A DNA stretch of 64,000 nt from Burkholderiales bacterium (GTDB lineage Bacteria; Pseudomonadota; Gammaproteobacteria; Burkholderiales; Burkholderiaceae_C), in assembly GCA_030604135.1 (NCBI GenBank), contig JAUVWL010000006.1:62001-126000 (forward strand), written 5' to 3'. A model generated the notes under the pieces. That model was not told where the DNA came from, made no database searches, and saw nothing but the letters and a program-made list of their open reading frames with translations. Below are positions 53,853-62,710 of this stretch, piece by piece; position 1 is the stretch's first letter, and each line of letters opens with the position of its first letter. Both the position numbers and the translations under genes were made by a program.

Positions 53853-54422
53853 ATGCAAAGACGACACTGGATACGAACCATGGGCGGCCTCGCCGTGCTG
53901 CCGGCCACGGGCTTTTTTGCACCTGCCAGGGCCCACGGCCGTGAACTGCAGTTCGACCAGGAGATGTACCGCCAGGCCCATGCGGTGCTCCCTCCGCAGG
54001 GCGATCGCCTGGTGGAGTTGCTGCGCCCTACAGAGACCCTGCAGAACTGGACGCGTCTGCTGGGATTGCGCCGGCAACATGTCCCGATGCTGCAAGACAA
54101 TCCGGCGGTCATGGCCGCCGCAGTGCAGCAGAACGTCCTGCGACACAACCCTCAGGCCAAGGCCAGGGCGATCCACAATGCCGACAAGACCGATGCCCTG
54201 CTGGATTTCCTGACGTGGGTGCCCAACGACCATGTCATGGAGTTCAACGTCTTTCGCTATGTGGTTCCGGTCAAGGGGGCGGGGGTGGTTTCGTTCCAGG
54301 CGGCCCACAGATTCAGTTCGAACGAACCGGGTGCGGCCGAACGTCTGCGGCACATGCGCCACAAATGGATCGACCTGGCGTTGTCGGTGGACATGCGTGT
54401 GATCGAGTCGATGCTGGATTGA
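53853..54422 (+). CDS. Small exported protein of unknown function
   Basis: Protein of 189 residues with a signal peptide (MQRRHWIRTMGGLAVLPAT...ARA), including a twin-Arg-like start but not a full Tat motif. The mature part is helical and Arg/Gln rich and ends in an amphipathic helix (RLRHMRHKWIDLALSVDMRVIESML). ATG 53853 has AGGGA upstream, 67 bases after the lipase-like gene. It likely belongs to the same cassette. I do not recognise a family. Confidence 0.55.
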   Translation: MQRRHWIRTMGGLAVLPATGFFAPARAHGRELQFDQEMYRQAHAVLPPQGDRLVELLRPTETLQNWTRLLGLRRQHVPMLQDNPAVMAAAVQQNVLRHNPQAKARAIHNADKTDALLDFLTWVPNDHVMEFNVFRYVVPVKGAGVVSFQAAHRFSSNEPGAAERLRHMRHKWIDLALSVDMRVIESMLD

Positions 54423-54486
54423 CCTCGCGACCATGACGTAGACGCTGGAATCGGAGGCCCCTGATCGACACGGCAACCAATCCGCC

Positions 54487-55119
54487 TCAGTTCAAAGCCT
54501 CAGAAGGCAGCACATGCACCCCCGGCCTGGCCCCGATGGCGGCCTCCAGCAGGTGATGGGCGATGCGTTCGGCCGGCACCAGTCGGTAGCGCGGCGGCAG
54601 CAGCGGGTGCAGCCAGCGAGACAGCATGACACCGAGCTGTTCGGCCGGGCGAGATTCTTGGCGTTCTCCGCCAATCAGACCGGGGCGCACGATGGTCAGG
54701 GACAGATAGCCCAGAGCCAGCAGGTCGCGTTCGAGTTCGCCTTTGGTTCGCGAGTAGAACACCCGGGACGCCGGGTCGGCCCCGAGGGCCGAGTTCAGGG
54801 CGAAGGCTTGGGCGCCATGGGCCAGCGCCAGTTCGGCTGCGCGCAAGGGCAGATCGTGGTCCACCCGGTAAAACGCCGGGCGGGAGCCGGCCTTGGCCAT
54901 GGTGGTTCCCAGCGCACAGACCACGGTGTCAACAGACCACCAGTCGGCCCGCTCGGGAAGTGGTCTGGCGTCCAGCATCGGGTTGAGCAGACGCTCATGA
55001 GGGGGGAGCGGTTTGCGGGTGGGCGCCACCACCCGGGCCACGCGGTCGTCGGCCAGCGCCTTGGTCAATACCAAACCACCCACCAGGCCGGTGGACCCCA
55101 ACACCATGAGGGTGGTCAC
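54487..55119 (-). CDS. NAD(P)-binding atypical SDR protein
   Basis: Rossmann-fold protein of 210 residues with the N-terminal MVLGSTGLVGG nucleotide motif and VCALGTTMAKAGS, similar to NAD(P)H-binding oxidoreductase-like and HTATIP2-type proteins. The catalytic Tyr-Lys pair of classical SDR is seen as YSRTKGE. It would bind NADP; the substrate is unknown. It is convergent with the exported-protein gene. Confidence 0.72.
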   Translation of the reverse strand: MTTLMVLGSTGLVGGLVLTKALADDRVARVVAPTRKPLPPHERLLNPMLDARPLPERADWWSVDTVVCALGTTMAKAGSRPAFYRVDHDLPLRAAELALAHGAQAFALNSALGADPASRVFYSRTKGELERDLLALGYLSLTIVRPGLIGGERQESRPAEQLGVMLSRWLHPLLPPRYRLVPAERIAHHLLEAAIGARPGVHVLPSEALN

Positions 55120-55189
55120 CGGGGCACCTTCACCTTGCGGCTGCGGTGCAAGCTCGCTTGGGAACGGCCCTGCGCTGCGCCCATGGGTC

Positions 55190-56047
55190 TCAGTTCAGCG
55201 CCCGGCGCAGTTCGGCCAGCCGGCTGTTGATGGCCTCGCGCTCAAGCGTGTTGTCGGTGTGTTCGATGAAGGTTTCCAGGTCCTGCACGGCCAGCCGGGC
55301 ATCCCCCATTTCGGCCCAGGCCAGGCCGCGGTCCTTGTACTCGTCCCAGGCATCAGGCAGCAAGATCAGCAGGCGGTCGAGCACCGCGATCAGCCGCAGC
55401 CAGTCTTCCTGGGTACGGTGAATTTCCTTGAGGTTGCGCAGGATGCGCGCCAGGATGTCGCGCGAAGCGGCCGGCTGCAGGTACAGGCCCACCGGCACGT
55501 CGTAGTCGTCCACCAGGCCCTGGCGCCGCTTGTAGGGTTCCAGGCGCTCCGACAGGTCTTCGCGGCTGAGCGATTGCCCTGAGAAGGGGTCGATCACCAC
55601 CTGCCCGGCCGGCAGGTTGACCTTGACCATGAAATGACCGGGGAAATTGACACCCCGCGCCTTCAGGCCCACGCCCTGGGCCAGCTCCAGCCAGAGCACC
55701 GCCAGGGTGATGGGGATGCCTCGGCGGGTGCGGATGACCGCGTTGAGGTAGCTGTTGTCGGGGTCGTAGTAATTGTTGACGTTGCCGCCAAAGCCCAGGT
55801 CGCGGAAGAAGAACTGGTTGAGCACCCGCAGCCGCTGCAAGGCACCGGCGTCCTCCGGACAGCGGCGGCGCAAGCGGGCCAGCAGTTGGTCCACGTCGCC
55901 CAGCACCTCCTGCACATCCAGATCGGGGTATTCGTCCTGCGCAATCGAGACGGCGGCCTCCAGCAGCGGAAGGCCATCGTCATCTCCCACCAGCGAGGCA
56001 AAGTAGGCCAGCGGTGTGGGGGCGGACGTGGGAAATGCAAAGGCCAT
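55190..56047 (-). CDS. SirB1-family transglutaminase-like/TPR protein
   Basis: Protein of 285 residues. The N-terminal half has the SirB1 pattern (LRVLNQFFFRDLGFGGNVNNYYDPDNSYLNAVIRTRRGIPITLAVLWLELA) followed by GVNFPGHFMVKV, a transglutaminase-like fold. The C-terminal part is TPR-like. Family members are often near cell-envelope genes, and murJ follows closely. The biochemical role is unknown. The start is the first ATG of the frame. Confidence 0.8.
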   Translation of the reverse strand: MAFAFPTSAPTPLAYFASLVGDDDGLPLLEAAVSIAQDEYPDLDVQEVLGDVDQLLARLRRRCPEDAGALQRLRVLNQFFFRDLGFGGNVNNYYDPDNSYLNAVIRTRRGIPITLAVLWLELAQGVGLKARGVNFPGHFMVKVNLPAGQVVIDPFSGQSLSREDLSERLEPYKRRQGLVDDYDVPVGLYLQPAASRDILARILRNLKEIHRTQEDWLRLIAVLDRLLILLPDAWDEYKDRGLAWAEMGDARLAVQDLETFIEHTDNTLEREAINSRLAELRRALN

Positions 56048-56083
56048 GTGGCGGGGTTCCAGGGCGACGATCAGACGGAGAGT

Positions 56084-57649
56084 TTATTTTCGGACGAATT
56101 GGCGCAGATTCAAACCGCCCAGCAGCAGGGTCAGGAAATACACCGCCACGGCACCGATGACCGAAAGGCTGAGCAAGCCGACGCGTGCCAGGGCCCGCCC
56201 CTGGAACTCCAGCCAGGGCACCTGGTTGGCGACGGCCAGCAAAAAGATGGCCAGCAAGGCACTCGCGGCCAGCACCTGCAGGCCAAATCGCGCCCAGCCG
56301 GGTGATGGGGTGTAGGCGCCCCGTCGCCGCAGCCCGATCAGCAGCCAGGACGCGTTGATCATGGCGCCCAGGCCAATGGCCAGCGCCAGCCCGGCGTGCG
56401 CCAGGTGCGGCACCAGAATCACGTTCATGCACTGGGTCAGCACCAGCACGACAATGGCGATCTTGACCGGTGTGCGAATGTCCTGGCGGGCATAAAAGCC
56501 GGGGGCGAGCACCTTGATGGCCACCAGGCCCAGCAAACCGGCCCCGTAACCCATGAGCGCCAGCGAGGTCTGGTGGACATCGGCGTCGGTGAAGGCGCCA
56601 TAGTGGTAGAGCACGGAAACCAGCGGACGAGCAAAGGTCAGCAGCGCCACCGCGCAGGGCACGGCCAGCAGCACCACCAGCCGCAGCCCCCAGTCGAGCA
56701 GCTCGCTGTAGCGCCGGCTGTCGTCGGCCGCCTTGGCGGCGGCCAGCTGTGGCAACAGCACCACCCCGAGCGCAACGCCCAGCATGGCGGTGGGGAACTC
56801 CATCAGCCGGTCGGCGTAGGTCAGCCAGCTGACACTGCCGGTCGCCAGGTGTGAGGCGATCTGGGTGTTGATCAGCAGCGAGATCTGGGCCACGCTGACG
56901 CCCAGAATGGCCGGCAGCATCAGCGTCACCACCCGTCGGGTGCCAGGGTGCATCCACGCGGCCCGGAAGGCAGACCAGCGCAGTCCCACCCGGGGCAGCA
57001 TGCCGATGCGCCGCAAGGCAGGAACCTGCACCCCCAGCTGCAGCGCGCCCCCCAGCATGACCCCCCCGGCCAGCGCGTAGATGGGCTGGATACCCTGACC
57101 GTCCAGCCAGGGTGCACCGGCCCAGGCGGCCACGATCATGCTCAGGTTCAGCAGCACCGGTGTGGCTGCCGGCACGGCAAAACGCTTCCAGGTGTTGAGA
57201 ATGCCCGCCGCGAGCGCCACCAGCGACATGAAGCCGATGTAGGGGAACATCCAGCGCGTGAGAACGACCGCGGCTTCAAAGCTTTCGGGCGTTTTCTGCA
57301 AGCCGGAGGCCATCGCCCAGACCAGAACCGGCGCGGTCAGCACGCCAATGACACAGGTGACCAGCAGCGCCCAGGCCAGCACGGTGGCGATCTGGTTGAC
57401 CAGTTCCCGGGTGGCTTCGTCACCGTCCTTTTCGCGGGCACCGGCCAGCACCGGCACAAAGGCCTGGCTGAACGCCCCTTCGGCGAACAGCCGGCGCAGC
57501 AGATTGGGAATGCGGAAGGCGACGTTGAAGGCGTCGGTCAGGGCGCTGGCCCCGAAGGTGGCGGCAATGAGCAGCTCCCGGACCAGCCCGGTGATGCGCG
57601 AGGCCAGCGTCAGCAGCGAGACCAGGGAGGCGGATTTGAACAGTGACAC
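56084..57649 (-). CDS. murJ: Lipid II flippase
   Basis: Membrane protein of 521 residues with about 14 helices of the MOP superfamily, which flips lipid II across the inner membrane for peptidoglycan synthesis. Conserved MurJ features are seen: ASRITGLVRELLIAATFGAS, DAFNVAFRIPNLLRRLFAEGAFSQAFVP and ARQDIRTPVKIAI. GTG 57649 gives the standard MSLFKSAS-like start; the longer upstream frame is not conserved. It is divergent from rpsT, the usual arrangement. Confidence 0.92.
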   Translation of the reverse strand: MSLFKSASLVSLLTLASRITGLVRELLIAATFGASALTDAFNVAFRIPNLLRRLFAEGAFSQAFVPVLAGAREKDGDEATRELVNQIATVLAWALLVTCVIGVLTAPVLVWAMASGLQKTPESFEAAVVLTRWMFPYIGFMSLVALAAGILNTWKRFAVPAATPVLLNLSMIVAAWAGAPWLDGQGIQPIYALAGGVMLGGALQLGVQVPALRRIGMLPRVGLRWSAFRAAWMHPGTRRVVTLMLPAILGVSVAQISLLINTQIASHLATGSVSWLTYADRLMEFPTAMLGVALGVVLLPQLAAAKAADDSRRYSELLDWGLRLVVLLAVPCAVALLTFARPLVSVLYHYGAFTDADVHQTSLALMGYGAGLLGLVAIKVLAPGFYARQDIRTPVKIAIVVLVLTQCMNVILVPHLAHAGLALAIGLGAMINASWLLIGLRRRGAYTPSPGWARFGLQVLAASALLAIFLLAVANQVPWLEFQGRALARVGLLSLSVIGAVAVYFLTLLLGGLNLRQFVRK

Positions 57650-57752
57650 GGGGGGAGTGTAAGAGAACCCCCTGCGGCACCTACAGGCGGCAAAACCGGT
57701 TCTGCAGCCCCCTGGACCCAAGCTGCACCTATGAAGGGGAGTCACCACATGC

Positions 57753-57758
57753 TAGAAT
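57753..57758 (+). promoter_or_regulatory. Likely -10 of rpsT
   Basis: TAGAAT lies 47 bases before the rpsT start in the murJ/rpsT intergenic region. The matching -35 (TATGAA, 57730-57735, 17-base spacer) is poor, so the promoter is tentative. Confidence 0.3.
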
Positions 57759-57805
57759 GCTCGGCTTTGCTGGCAACATCTCCAAACACGTAAAGGAAAC
57801 TCACC

Positions 57806-58105
57806 ATGGCAACCAAGCCAAAGAAAAAGAACCCCCGCCTGGCATCTGGCCGCAAGCGCGCCCGCCAGGACGTCAAACTGAACGCTGCCAACAGCTCGCT
57901 GCGCTCGAAGTACCGCACGGCCGTCAAGAACGTCGAGAAGGCCGTTGTGGCCGGCGACAAGGACAAAGCCACCGAGCTGTTCGCCAAAATGCAGAAAGTC
58001 GTCGACACCATCGCCGACAAAGGCATCTTCCACAAAAACAAGGCTGCCCGCGACAAGAGCCGCCTCTCCGCCAAGGTCAAGACCCTGGCCACCGCCGCCG
58101 CCTGA
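57806..58105 (+). CDS. rpsT: 30S ribosomal protein S20
   Basis: Small ribosomal protein of 99 residues that binds 16S rRNA, very rich in Lys and Arg. The opening ([21 protein letters not shown]) and [22 protein letters not shown] are typical, and the length is slightly above the E. coli protein. AAGGAAA lies 7-8 bases before the ATG. It is followed by a terminator and stands alone on the plus strand. Confidence 0.95.
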   Translation: MATKPKKKNPRLASGRKRARQDVKLNAANSSLRSKYRTAVKNVEKAVVAGDKDKATELFAKMQKVVDTIADKGIFHKNKAARDKSRLSAKVKTLATAAA

Positions 58106-58208
58106 TCGGCCGGCACCGGCCTGCTGCGGCAGGCCATCAGCCCGGACCCGGGTTCTCACCGACACCAGGTCCGCCGTTTGAAACGGTGCGCTGCCAGCAA
58201 AAAAGGAA

Positions 58209-58241
58209 AACCGCCGAGGTCGCAAGACCCGGCGGTTTTTT
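58209..58241 (+). terminator. rpsT terminator
   Basis: AACCGCC (58209-58215) and GGCGGTT (58231-58237) enclose a second short stem (GGTC-GCAA-GACC) and are followed by a run of six T ending at 58241. It lies about 100 bases after rpsT and before the convergent chemoreceptor gene. Confidence 0.75.
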
Positions 58242-58277
58242 CTTGGGTGTGGAGGACACCCGCTGCGGAAAGGCTTT

Positions 58278-60206
58278 TCAGCCGCGCAACCTGAAAGCTC
58301 CCACCACCTGCGCAAGCTGTTCGGCCTGGCTGCGCAGGCTCTCGGCCGCGGCAGCACTTTCCTCGACCAGAGCCGCGTTCTGCTGGGTGACCTGATCCAG
58401 CTGGGCCACGGCCGAGCCCACCTGGGCAATGCCGTCGGACTGTTCCTGACTGGCCAGGGTGATGCCGTCAATGAGCTGGGACACGCGCGCCACCTGCTCG
58501 ACGATGCGGCCGACACTGTCGCCCGCCTGGGCCACCAGGCCGGTGCCGGACTCGACCCGCTCGACACTCTGGCCGATCAGCTGCTTGATTTCACGGGCGG
58601 CGTCGGCGCTGCGCTTGGCCAGGCTGCGCACCTCGCCGGCCACCACGGCAAACCCCCGGCCCTGCTCCCCCGCCCGCGCCGCCTCCACGGCGGCATTGAG
58701 CGCCAGGATGTTGGTCTGGAAGGCAATGCCATCGATGACGCCGATGATGTCGCTGATGCGGCGGCTGCTGTCGTTGATGTCCTGCATGGTGGCCACCACA
58801 CGGCCCACCACCTGGCCGCCTTCTTCTGCCGCCTGTCTCGCCTCGCGTGCAATGCGGGCGGCCTCGCGCGAAGTTTCGGCGTTCTGGTGCACGGTAGACG
58901 TCAACTGCTCCATGCTGGCCGCCGTCTCTTCAAGGTTGCTGGCCTGGGTCTCGGTGCGTGAGGACAGGTCGGCATTGCCGGTGGCGATCTGGGTGCTGCC
59001 GGTGGCGATGTTGTCGCTACCCTGGCGCACCGTGTGAACCATCTCGGCCAGACTGTTGTTCATGCTGCGAAGCGCGCCCAGCAGCAGACCGGTTTCATCT
59101 GTAGTATGGACCTCGATGTTTGAGGTAAGGTCCCCCGAGGCCACCGTCTCGGCCACCCGAACAGCCTGGGCAATGGCAGCACCGGTCTGTCGGGCAATGG
59201 CCCACATGATGGAGGCGCCTGTGGCCAGCAGTGCCCCTAGGCCAGCCAGCAACAGCATCAGGTGCTGCATGGCTGTTGACGCCTGTCCATTCAGTTGGCT
59301 GTCCAGGGTACGAAAGGCGTCGTTCACGAGGGCGAACTGCGTGTCGATGTGGGCGGTGACCGCGGCAAAGAACGCTCCGGAATCCATGGACAGTGGCTCG
59401 GCCTGGAGAACCTCCTGATCAACCAGCGCAAATGCGCCGTCGGCGGCAGACCAGGCAGCAGCGGCCTTGGTTCCGAGGGCAGCATTCAGCTCAGGCTGGC
59501 CTGCCAGCGCCTTGTCCAGGCTGCGGCGGGCTTGCGCCACATGAGATCGGGACAGGTTGACCAGGGTCGTGAGGCCGGTGCGCTGAGCCTCGGTCAGTTC
59601 GCCACGGGCCAGCGCCAGCGAACCCTGGGCACGTGCCTGCCCCAGGGTCTCGGTGAGCCGCGGCAGATGGACCAGCACCGACTCGATCAGGTAGCGGTTG
59701 CCGGCATGCGAGTCCAGGCTCATGCCAGAGACATCAGCGATGTCTTCGATCAGGGCCAACTGCCGCCCGATGAGCAGGGTGTGGCGTTCAAAGCTCTGTG
59801 AGCCGGGAATGGACCTGCTGGCGACGTCGGCCACCAAGGCCTTCCAGTCGTTTTCCATGGCGCGCCCCTTCGCGTCAAGGTCAGCTGAGCGCAGCCCGAT
59901 CAGTGCTGTCCGCAAGTCGTTCAAGGCGGTGTCCACATCGGCCTTACGCTGCTCACGGTTGGCCTTGACAGCATCGTTGCCACCCAGGAAATTGGCCGAC
60001 AGACCCCGGTGCTGCTGGGTCAGCTGGACGAGTCTGAGCGCGGCGCCGGCCGAGGGAATGCCTTCGGTCTCGCCCTTGGCTGATCGCCAAATGTTCAGGT
60101 CGGCCCGGACCGCCATGAACGAGGGGACCGCCACCATGGCGAGGGCGATGAGGCCGATGAGCAGAAACTTGTGCGCCAGGCGCAGGTTGCGAAGCAGGGC
60201 TTGCAT
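58278..60206 (-). CDS. Methyl-accepting chemotaxis protein
   Basis: Chemoreceptor of 642 residues with two membrane helices (about 10-33 and 310-335) flanking a periplasmic region of about 275 residues, then HAMP and the signalling domain ([37 protein letters not shown]). The periplasmic part starts [22 protein letters not shown], reminiscent of the nitrate/nitrite-sensing NIT domain, though this is only resemblance. ATG 60206 directly precedes the first helix; the longer frame includes the inverted repeat region. Confidence 0.88.
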   Translation of the reverse strand: MQALLRNLRLAHKFLLIGLIALAMVAVPSFMAVRADLNIWRSAKGETEGIPSAGAALRLVQLTQQHRGLSANFLGGNDAVKANREQRKADVDTALNDLRTALIGLRSADLDAKGRAMENDWKALVADVASRSIPGSQSFERHTLLIGRQLALIEDIADVSGMSLDSHAGNRYLIESVLVHLPRLTETLGQARAQGSLALARGELTEAQRTGLTTLVNLSRSHVAQARRSLDKALAGQPELNAALGTKAAAAWSAADGAFALVDQEVLQAEPLSMDSGAFFAAVTAHIDTQFALVNDAFRTLDSQLNGQASTAMQHLMLLLAGLGALLATGASIMWAIARQTGAAIAQAVRVAETVASGDLTSNIEVHTTDETGLLLGALRSMNNSLAEMVHTVRQGSDNIATGSTQIATGNADLSSRTETQASNLEETAASMEQLTSTVHQNAETSREAARIAREARQAAEEGGQVVGRVVATMQDINDSSRRISDIIGVIDGIAFQTNILALNAAVEAARAGEQGRGFAVVAGEVRSLAKRSADAAREIKQLIGQSVERVESGTGLVAQAGDSVGRIVEQVARVSQLIDGITLASQEQSDGIAQVGSAVAQLDQVTQQNAALVEESAAAAESLRSQAEQLAQVVGAFRLRG

Positions 60207-60224
60207 GATGAAAACATCTCTCCC

Positions 60225-60249
60225 ATATGAATGTTCTTGCGATTCATAT
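60225..60249. promoter_or_regulatory. Inverted repeat before the chemoreceptor gene
   Basis: ATATGAAT (60225-60232) and ATTCATAT (60242-60249) are perfect inverted arms 9 bases apart, about 20-43 bases upstream of the chemoreceptor start. Could be an operator or an RNA hairpin near the ribosome binding site. Confidence 0.4.
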
Positions 60250-60483
60250 CGGAGCGGCCCCTGGCGGCTGAAGGGTGCTGCCACCGGATTTCTGGTAGTA
60301 GTTCGACAGAACTATGCAGAGCACAGGTGCACCCCCCTTCGAACCCAGTTGGGTTTGCGACAGTCTGGCAACTGCCCTTGAAAGCTTTGACCGGAGGTCC
60401 CTGTCCCGTCTACGGTCCACCCGCTGAACAGGCACTACTCCCGGCCGCTCCGTTGTGCAACCCGGGACGGCAACATCAAGTGC

Positions 60484-60777
60484 CTACATCAGGACATCAA
60501 ACTGAGGCAGGGCCTTGCCCCAGGCCAGCAACCGGTACTTGCGCGGTATGGCCTGGTAGTAAGGATCGGCCTCGATGAGTTCGACCGCACGCTGACGGTC
60601 TGCCACATCAAAGACCCACAACCCGCCAACATACGCACCGCCGTGCTCGTGACGCAAGCCACCCGCCATGCGTATTTCAGCGTGGTTCTGTTCCAGAAAC
60701 GCCAGGTGAGCCGGCTCCAATGCCTCACGCACTGGCACCATTTCCGGCCCTTCCTCGAAGAGAACAATGTATCGCAT
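60484..60777 (-). CDS. YciI-family protein
   Basis: Small protein of 97 residues with the YciI fold. Expected features are the N-terminal strand RYIVLFEEG, the AHLAFLEQNHAEIRMAGGL helix with a conserved His, and VDFDVADRQRAVELIEADPYYQ-like spacing (FDVADRQRAVELIEADPYYQ). Enzymatic role unknown; the conserved Asp-His pair suggests catalysis. GCAGGA is 5 bases before ATG 60777. It stands alone. Confidence 0.8.
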   Translation of the reverse strand: MRYIVLFEEGPEMVPVREALEPAHLAFLEQNHAEIRMAGGLRHEHGGAYVGGLWVFDVADRQRAVELIEADPYYQAIPRKYRLLAWGKALPQFDVLM

Positions 60778-60889
60778 GAATTCCTGCCCTGATTGAAATG
60801 AATGCTGGCGCCCCTGCCGCAAACCGGGCAGGGACTGTGCTCACCATCATAGGACACCCAGGGTACGCGCAGCCCTTGCACGCGCCGTG

Positions 60890-61216
60890 TCAGCCTCCAG
60901 GTGTCCGGTCAGGCAGCACACAGCCTTCGGACACCTGAAGCTCGTTGTCCTTGGCGAAGTTCATGACGAAATCCCAGGCCATGGGTTCGGCGTCGCGCAG
61001 GTCGGTGTGGACGATGACCACCTTGACGCCGTTCATGACCGTGGGCACGCACCAGGGTGAATAGGCCAGGTGCGCACCAGGCCTTGAGGTGCCGCCGCCA
61101 GGGCGGAACTGGCTCATGACGCCCGCCAGCCGCTCGGCCCAGTCGCTGGGGCGAAACGTGCGTCCACTGAGGGTCACGCCCTGGATGAACACTTGCTTGG
61201 CGGTGGGGTTGTCCAT
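60890..61216 (-). CDS. DUF3579 family protein
   Basis: Protein of 108 residues of the betaproteobacterial DUF3579 family, with QVFIQGVTLSGRTFRPSDWAERLAGVMSQF and the MNGVKVVIVHTDLRDAEPMAWDFVMNFAKDN region. Function unknown. ATG 61216 is the family start; upstream codons are not conserved. It is divergent from argD, and the shared upstream region carries a palindrome. The same pairing with arg genes is common in the group as far as I recall. Confidence 0.8.
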   Translation of the reverse strand: MDNPTAKQVFIQGVTLSGRTFRPSDWAERLAGVMSQFRPGGGTSRPGAHLAYSPWCVPTVMNGVKVVIVHTDLRDAEPMAWDFVMNFAKDNELQVSEGCVLPDRTPGG

Positions 61217-61298
61217 GGGTGCGGAAGGCCTTCGGGTAGAGGGCGGCAAGCCCGGGAACAGCAACAGGTGAATTGCCGTTTCGGATGCCGGTATTGTA

Positions 61299-61310
61299 TC
61301 TTATATAAGA
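61299..61310. promoter_or_regulatory. Palindrome in the DUF3579/argD promoter region
   Basis: TCTTATATAAGA is a perfect 12-bp palindrome, and overlaps a possible -10 (TATCTT, 61297-61302) paired with TTGCCG (61273-61278, 18-base spacer) for argD. The same sequence on the minus strand could serve DUF3579. A regulator cannot be named from the sequence. Confidence 0.5.
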
Positions 61311-61501
61311 CCTGAGATCAGGGATAACCCGAGCACCGCAATCAGACGCGCTGCTCCGGGGCATGGCTCTGATGCCCAATCAGCAACGATCGTGCCCGGC
61401 TCTGCCCCTAAAATCGCGCTTCAACGGCTCAACCTTCGTTGGGCCGCTTGTTTTTGGGTTGCCCGCTTCCCCGCCATTCCGGCTGTTTCACGGAGTCTTT
61501 C

Positions 61502-62710
61502 ATGTCTGTTGCCGCCACCGCCGCCCCGTCATCCCCCCACGTGATGAACACCTACGGCCGCCTGCCGATCGCCATGTCGCATGGCAAGGGCTGCCGCGTC
61601 TGGGACACGAACGGCAAGGAGTACCTGGACGCGCTGGCCGGCATTGCGGTCAACACCCTGGGGCATGGACACCCCAAACTGGTGCCTGCCCTGCAGGATC
61701 AGGTGGCCAAGATGCTCCACTGCTGCAATTACTACCACGTGCCAGACCAGGAGCGGCTGGCGCAGCTGCTGGTCGAGCGATCCGGCATGACCAACGTCTT
61801 CTTCTGCTCCACCGGACTGGAAGCCAATGAGGCGGCCCTGAAGCTGGCGCGCAAATACGGGCACGACAGGGGCATCGAGAAGCCGCAGATCGTGGTCTAC
61901 GAGAAGGCCTTCCATGGCCGGTCCATCGCCACACTCAGTGCCACCGGCAACCCCAAGATTCAGGCGGGCTTTGGCCCGCTGGTGGAAGGCTTCATCAGGG
62001 TGCCGGCGAACGACATCGAGGCGCTCCGCAAGGCCACCGAAGGCAACCCGAACGTGGTGGCGGTGTTCTTCGAGACCATCCAGGGTGAAGGTGGCATCAA
62101 TCCCATGCGTGCCGAATACCTGCAGGCTGTGCGTGCGCTGTGCGACGCGCGCGACTGGCTGATGATGATCGACGAGGTGCAGTGCGGCATGGGCCGCACC
62201 GGCAAGTGGTTTGCGCACCAGTGGGCGGGCATCCTGCCCGATGTCATGCCGCTGGCCAAGGGCCTGGGATCGGGCGTACCGATTGGTGCGGTGGTCGCCG
62301 GCCCCAAGGCTGCGCACATCTTCCAGCCAGGCAACCACGGCACCACCTTCGGTGGCAACCCGCTGGCCATGCGGGCGGGTGTGGAAACCATCCGCATCAT
62401 CGAGGAAGACGGGCTGCTGGAGAACGCCGCCAAGATGGGCCATCTGATCCAGACCCGGCTGCTGACCGCGCTGATGAACAAAAAGGGCGTGAAGGAAGTG
62501 CGTGGTCAGGGCCTGATGATCGGCATAGAGCTGGACAAGCCCTGTGGCGTGATCACCCAGCGCGCGGCCGATGCCGGCCTGCTGCTCTCGGTCACGGCCG
62601 ACAACGTGATCCGCCTGGTGCCGCCGCTGGTCATCAGCGGCGCCGAGGCCGACGAGATCGTGGCCCGCCTGCTGCCCATCATCGAACAGTTCCTGACGGA
62701 GAACCCATGA
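61502..62710 (+). CDS. argD: Acetylornithine aminotransferase
   Basis: PLP-dependent class-III aminotransferase of 402 residues of arginine synthesis, converting N-acetylglutamate semialdehyde to N-acetylornithine. The PLP-binding Lys is in MPLAKGLGSGVPIGAVV; GHGHPKLVPALQ, CSTGLEANEAALKLAR and IDEVQCGMGRTG are further hallmarks. ATG 61502 follows CGGAG by 6-7 bases. Its stop overlaps the argF start by 4 bases, so the pair is translationally coupled. Confidence 0.9.
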   Translation: MSVAATAAPSSPHVMNTYGRLPIAMSHGKGCRVWDTNGKEYLDALAGIAVNTLGHGHPKLVPALQDQVAKMLHCCNYYHVPDQERLAQLLVERSGMTNVFFCSTGLEANEAALKLARKYGHDRGIEKPQIVVYEKAFHGRSIATLSATGNPKIQAGFGPLVEGFIRVPANDIEALRKATEGNPNVVAVFFETIQGEGGINPMRAEYLQAVRALCDARDWLMMIDEVQCGMGRTGKWFAHQWAGILPDVMPLAKGLGSGVPIGAVVAGPKAAHIFQPGNHGTTFGGNPLAMRAGVETIRIIEEDGLLENAAKMGHLIQTRLLTALMNKKGVKEVRGQGLMIGIELDKPCGVITQRAADAGLLLSVTADNVIRLVPPLVISGAEADEIVARLLPIIEQFLTENP

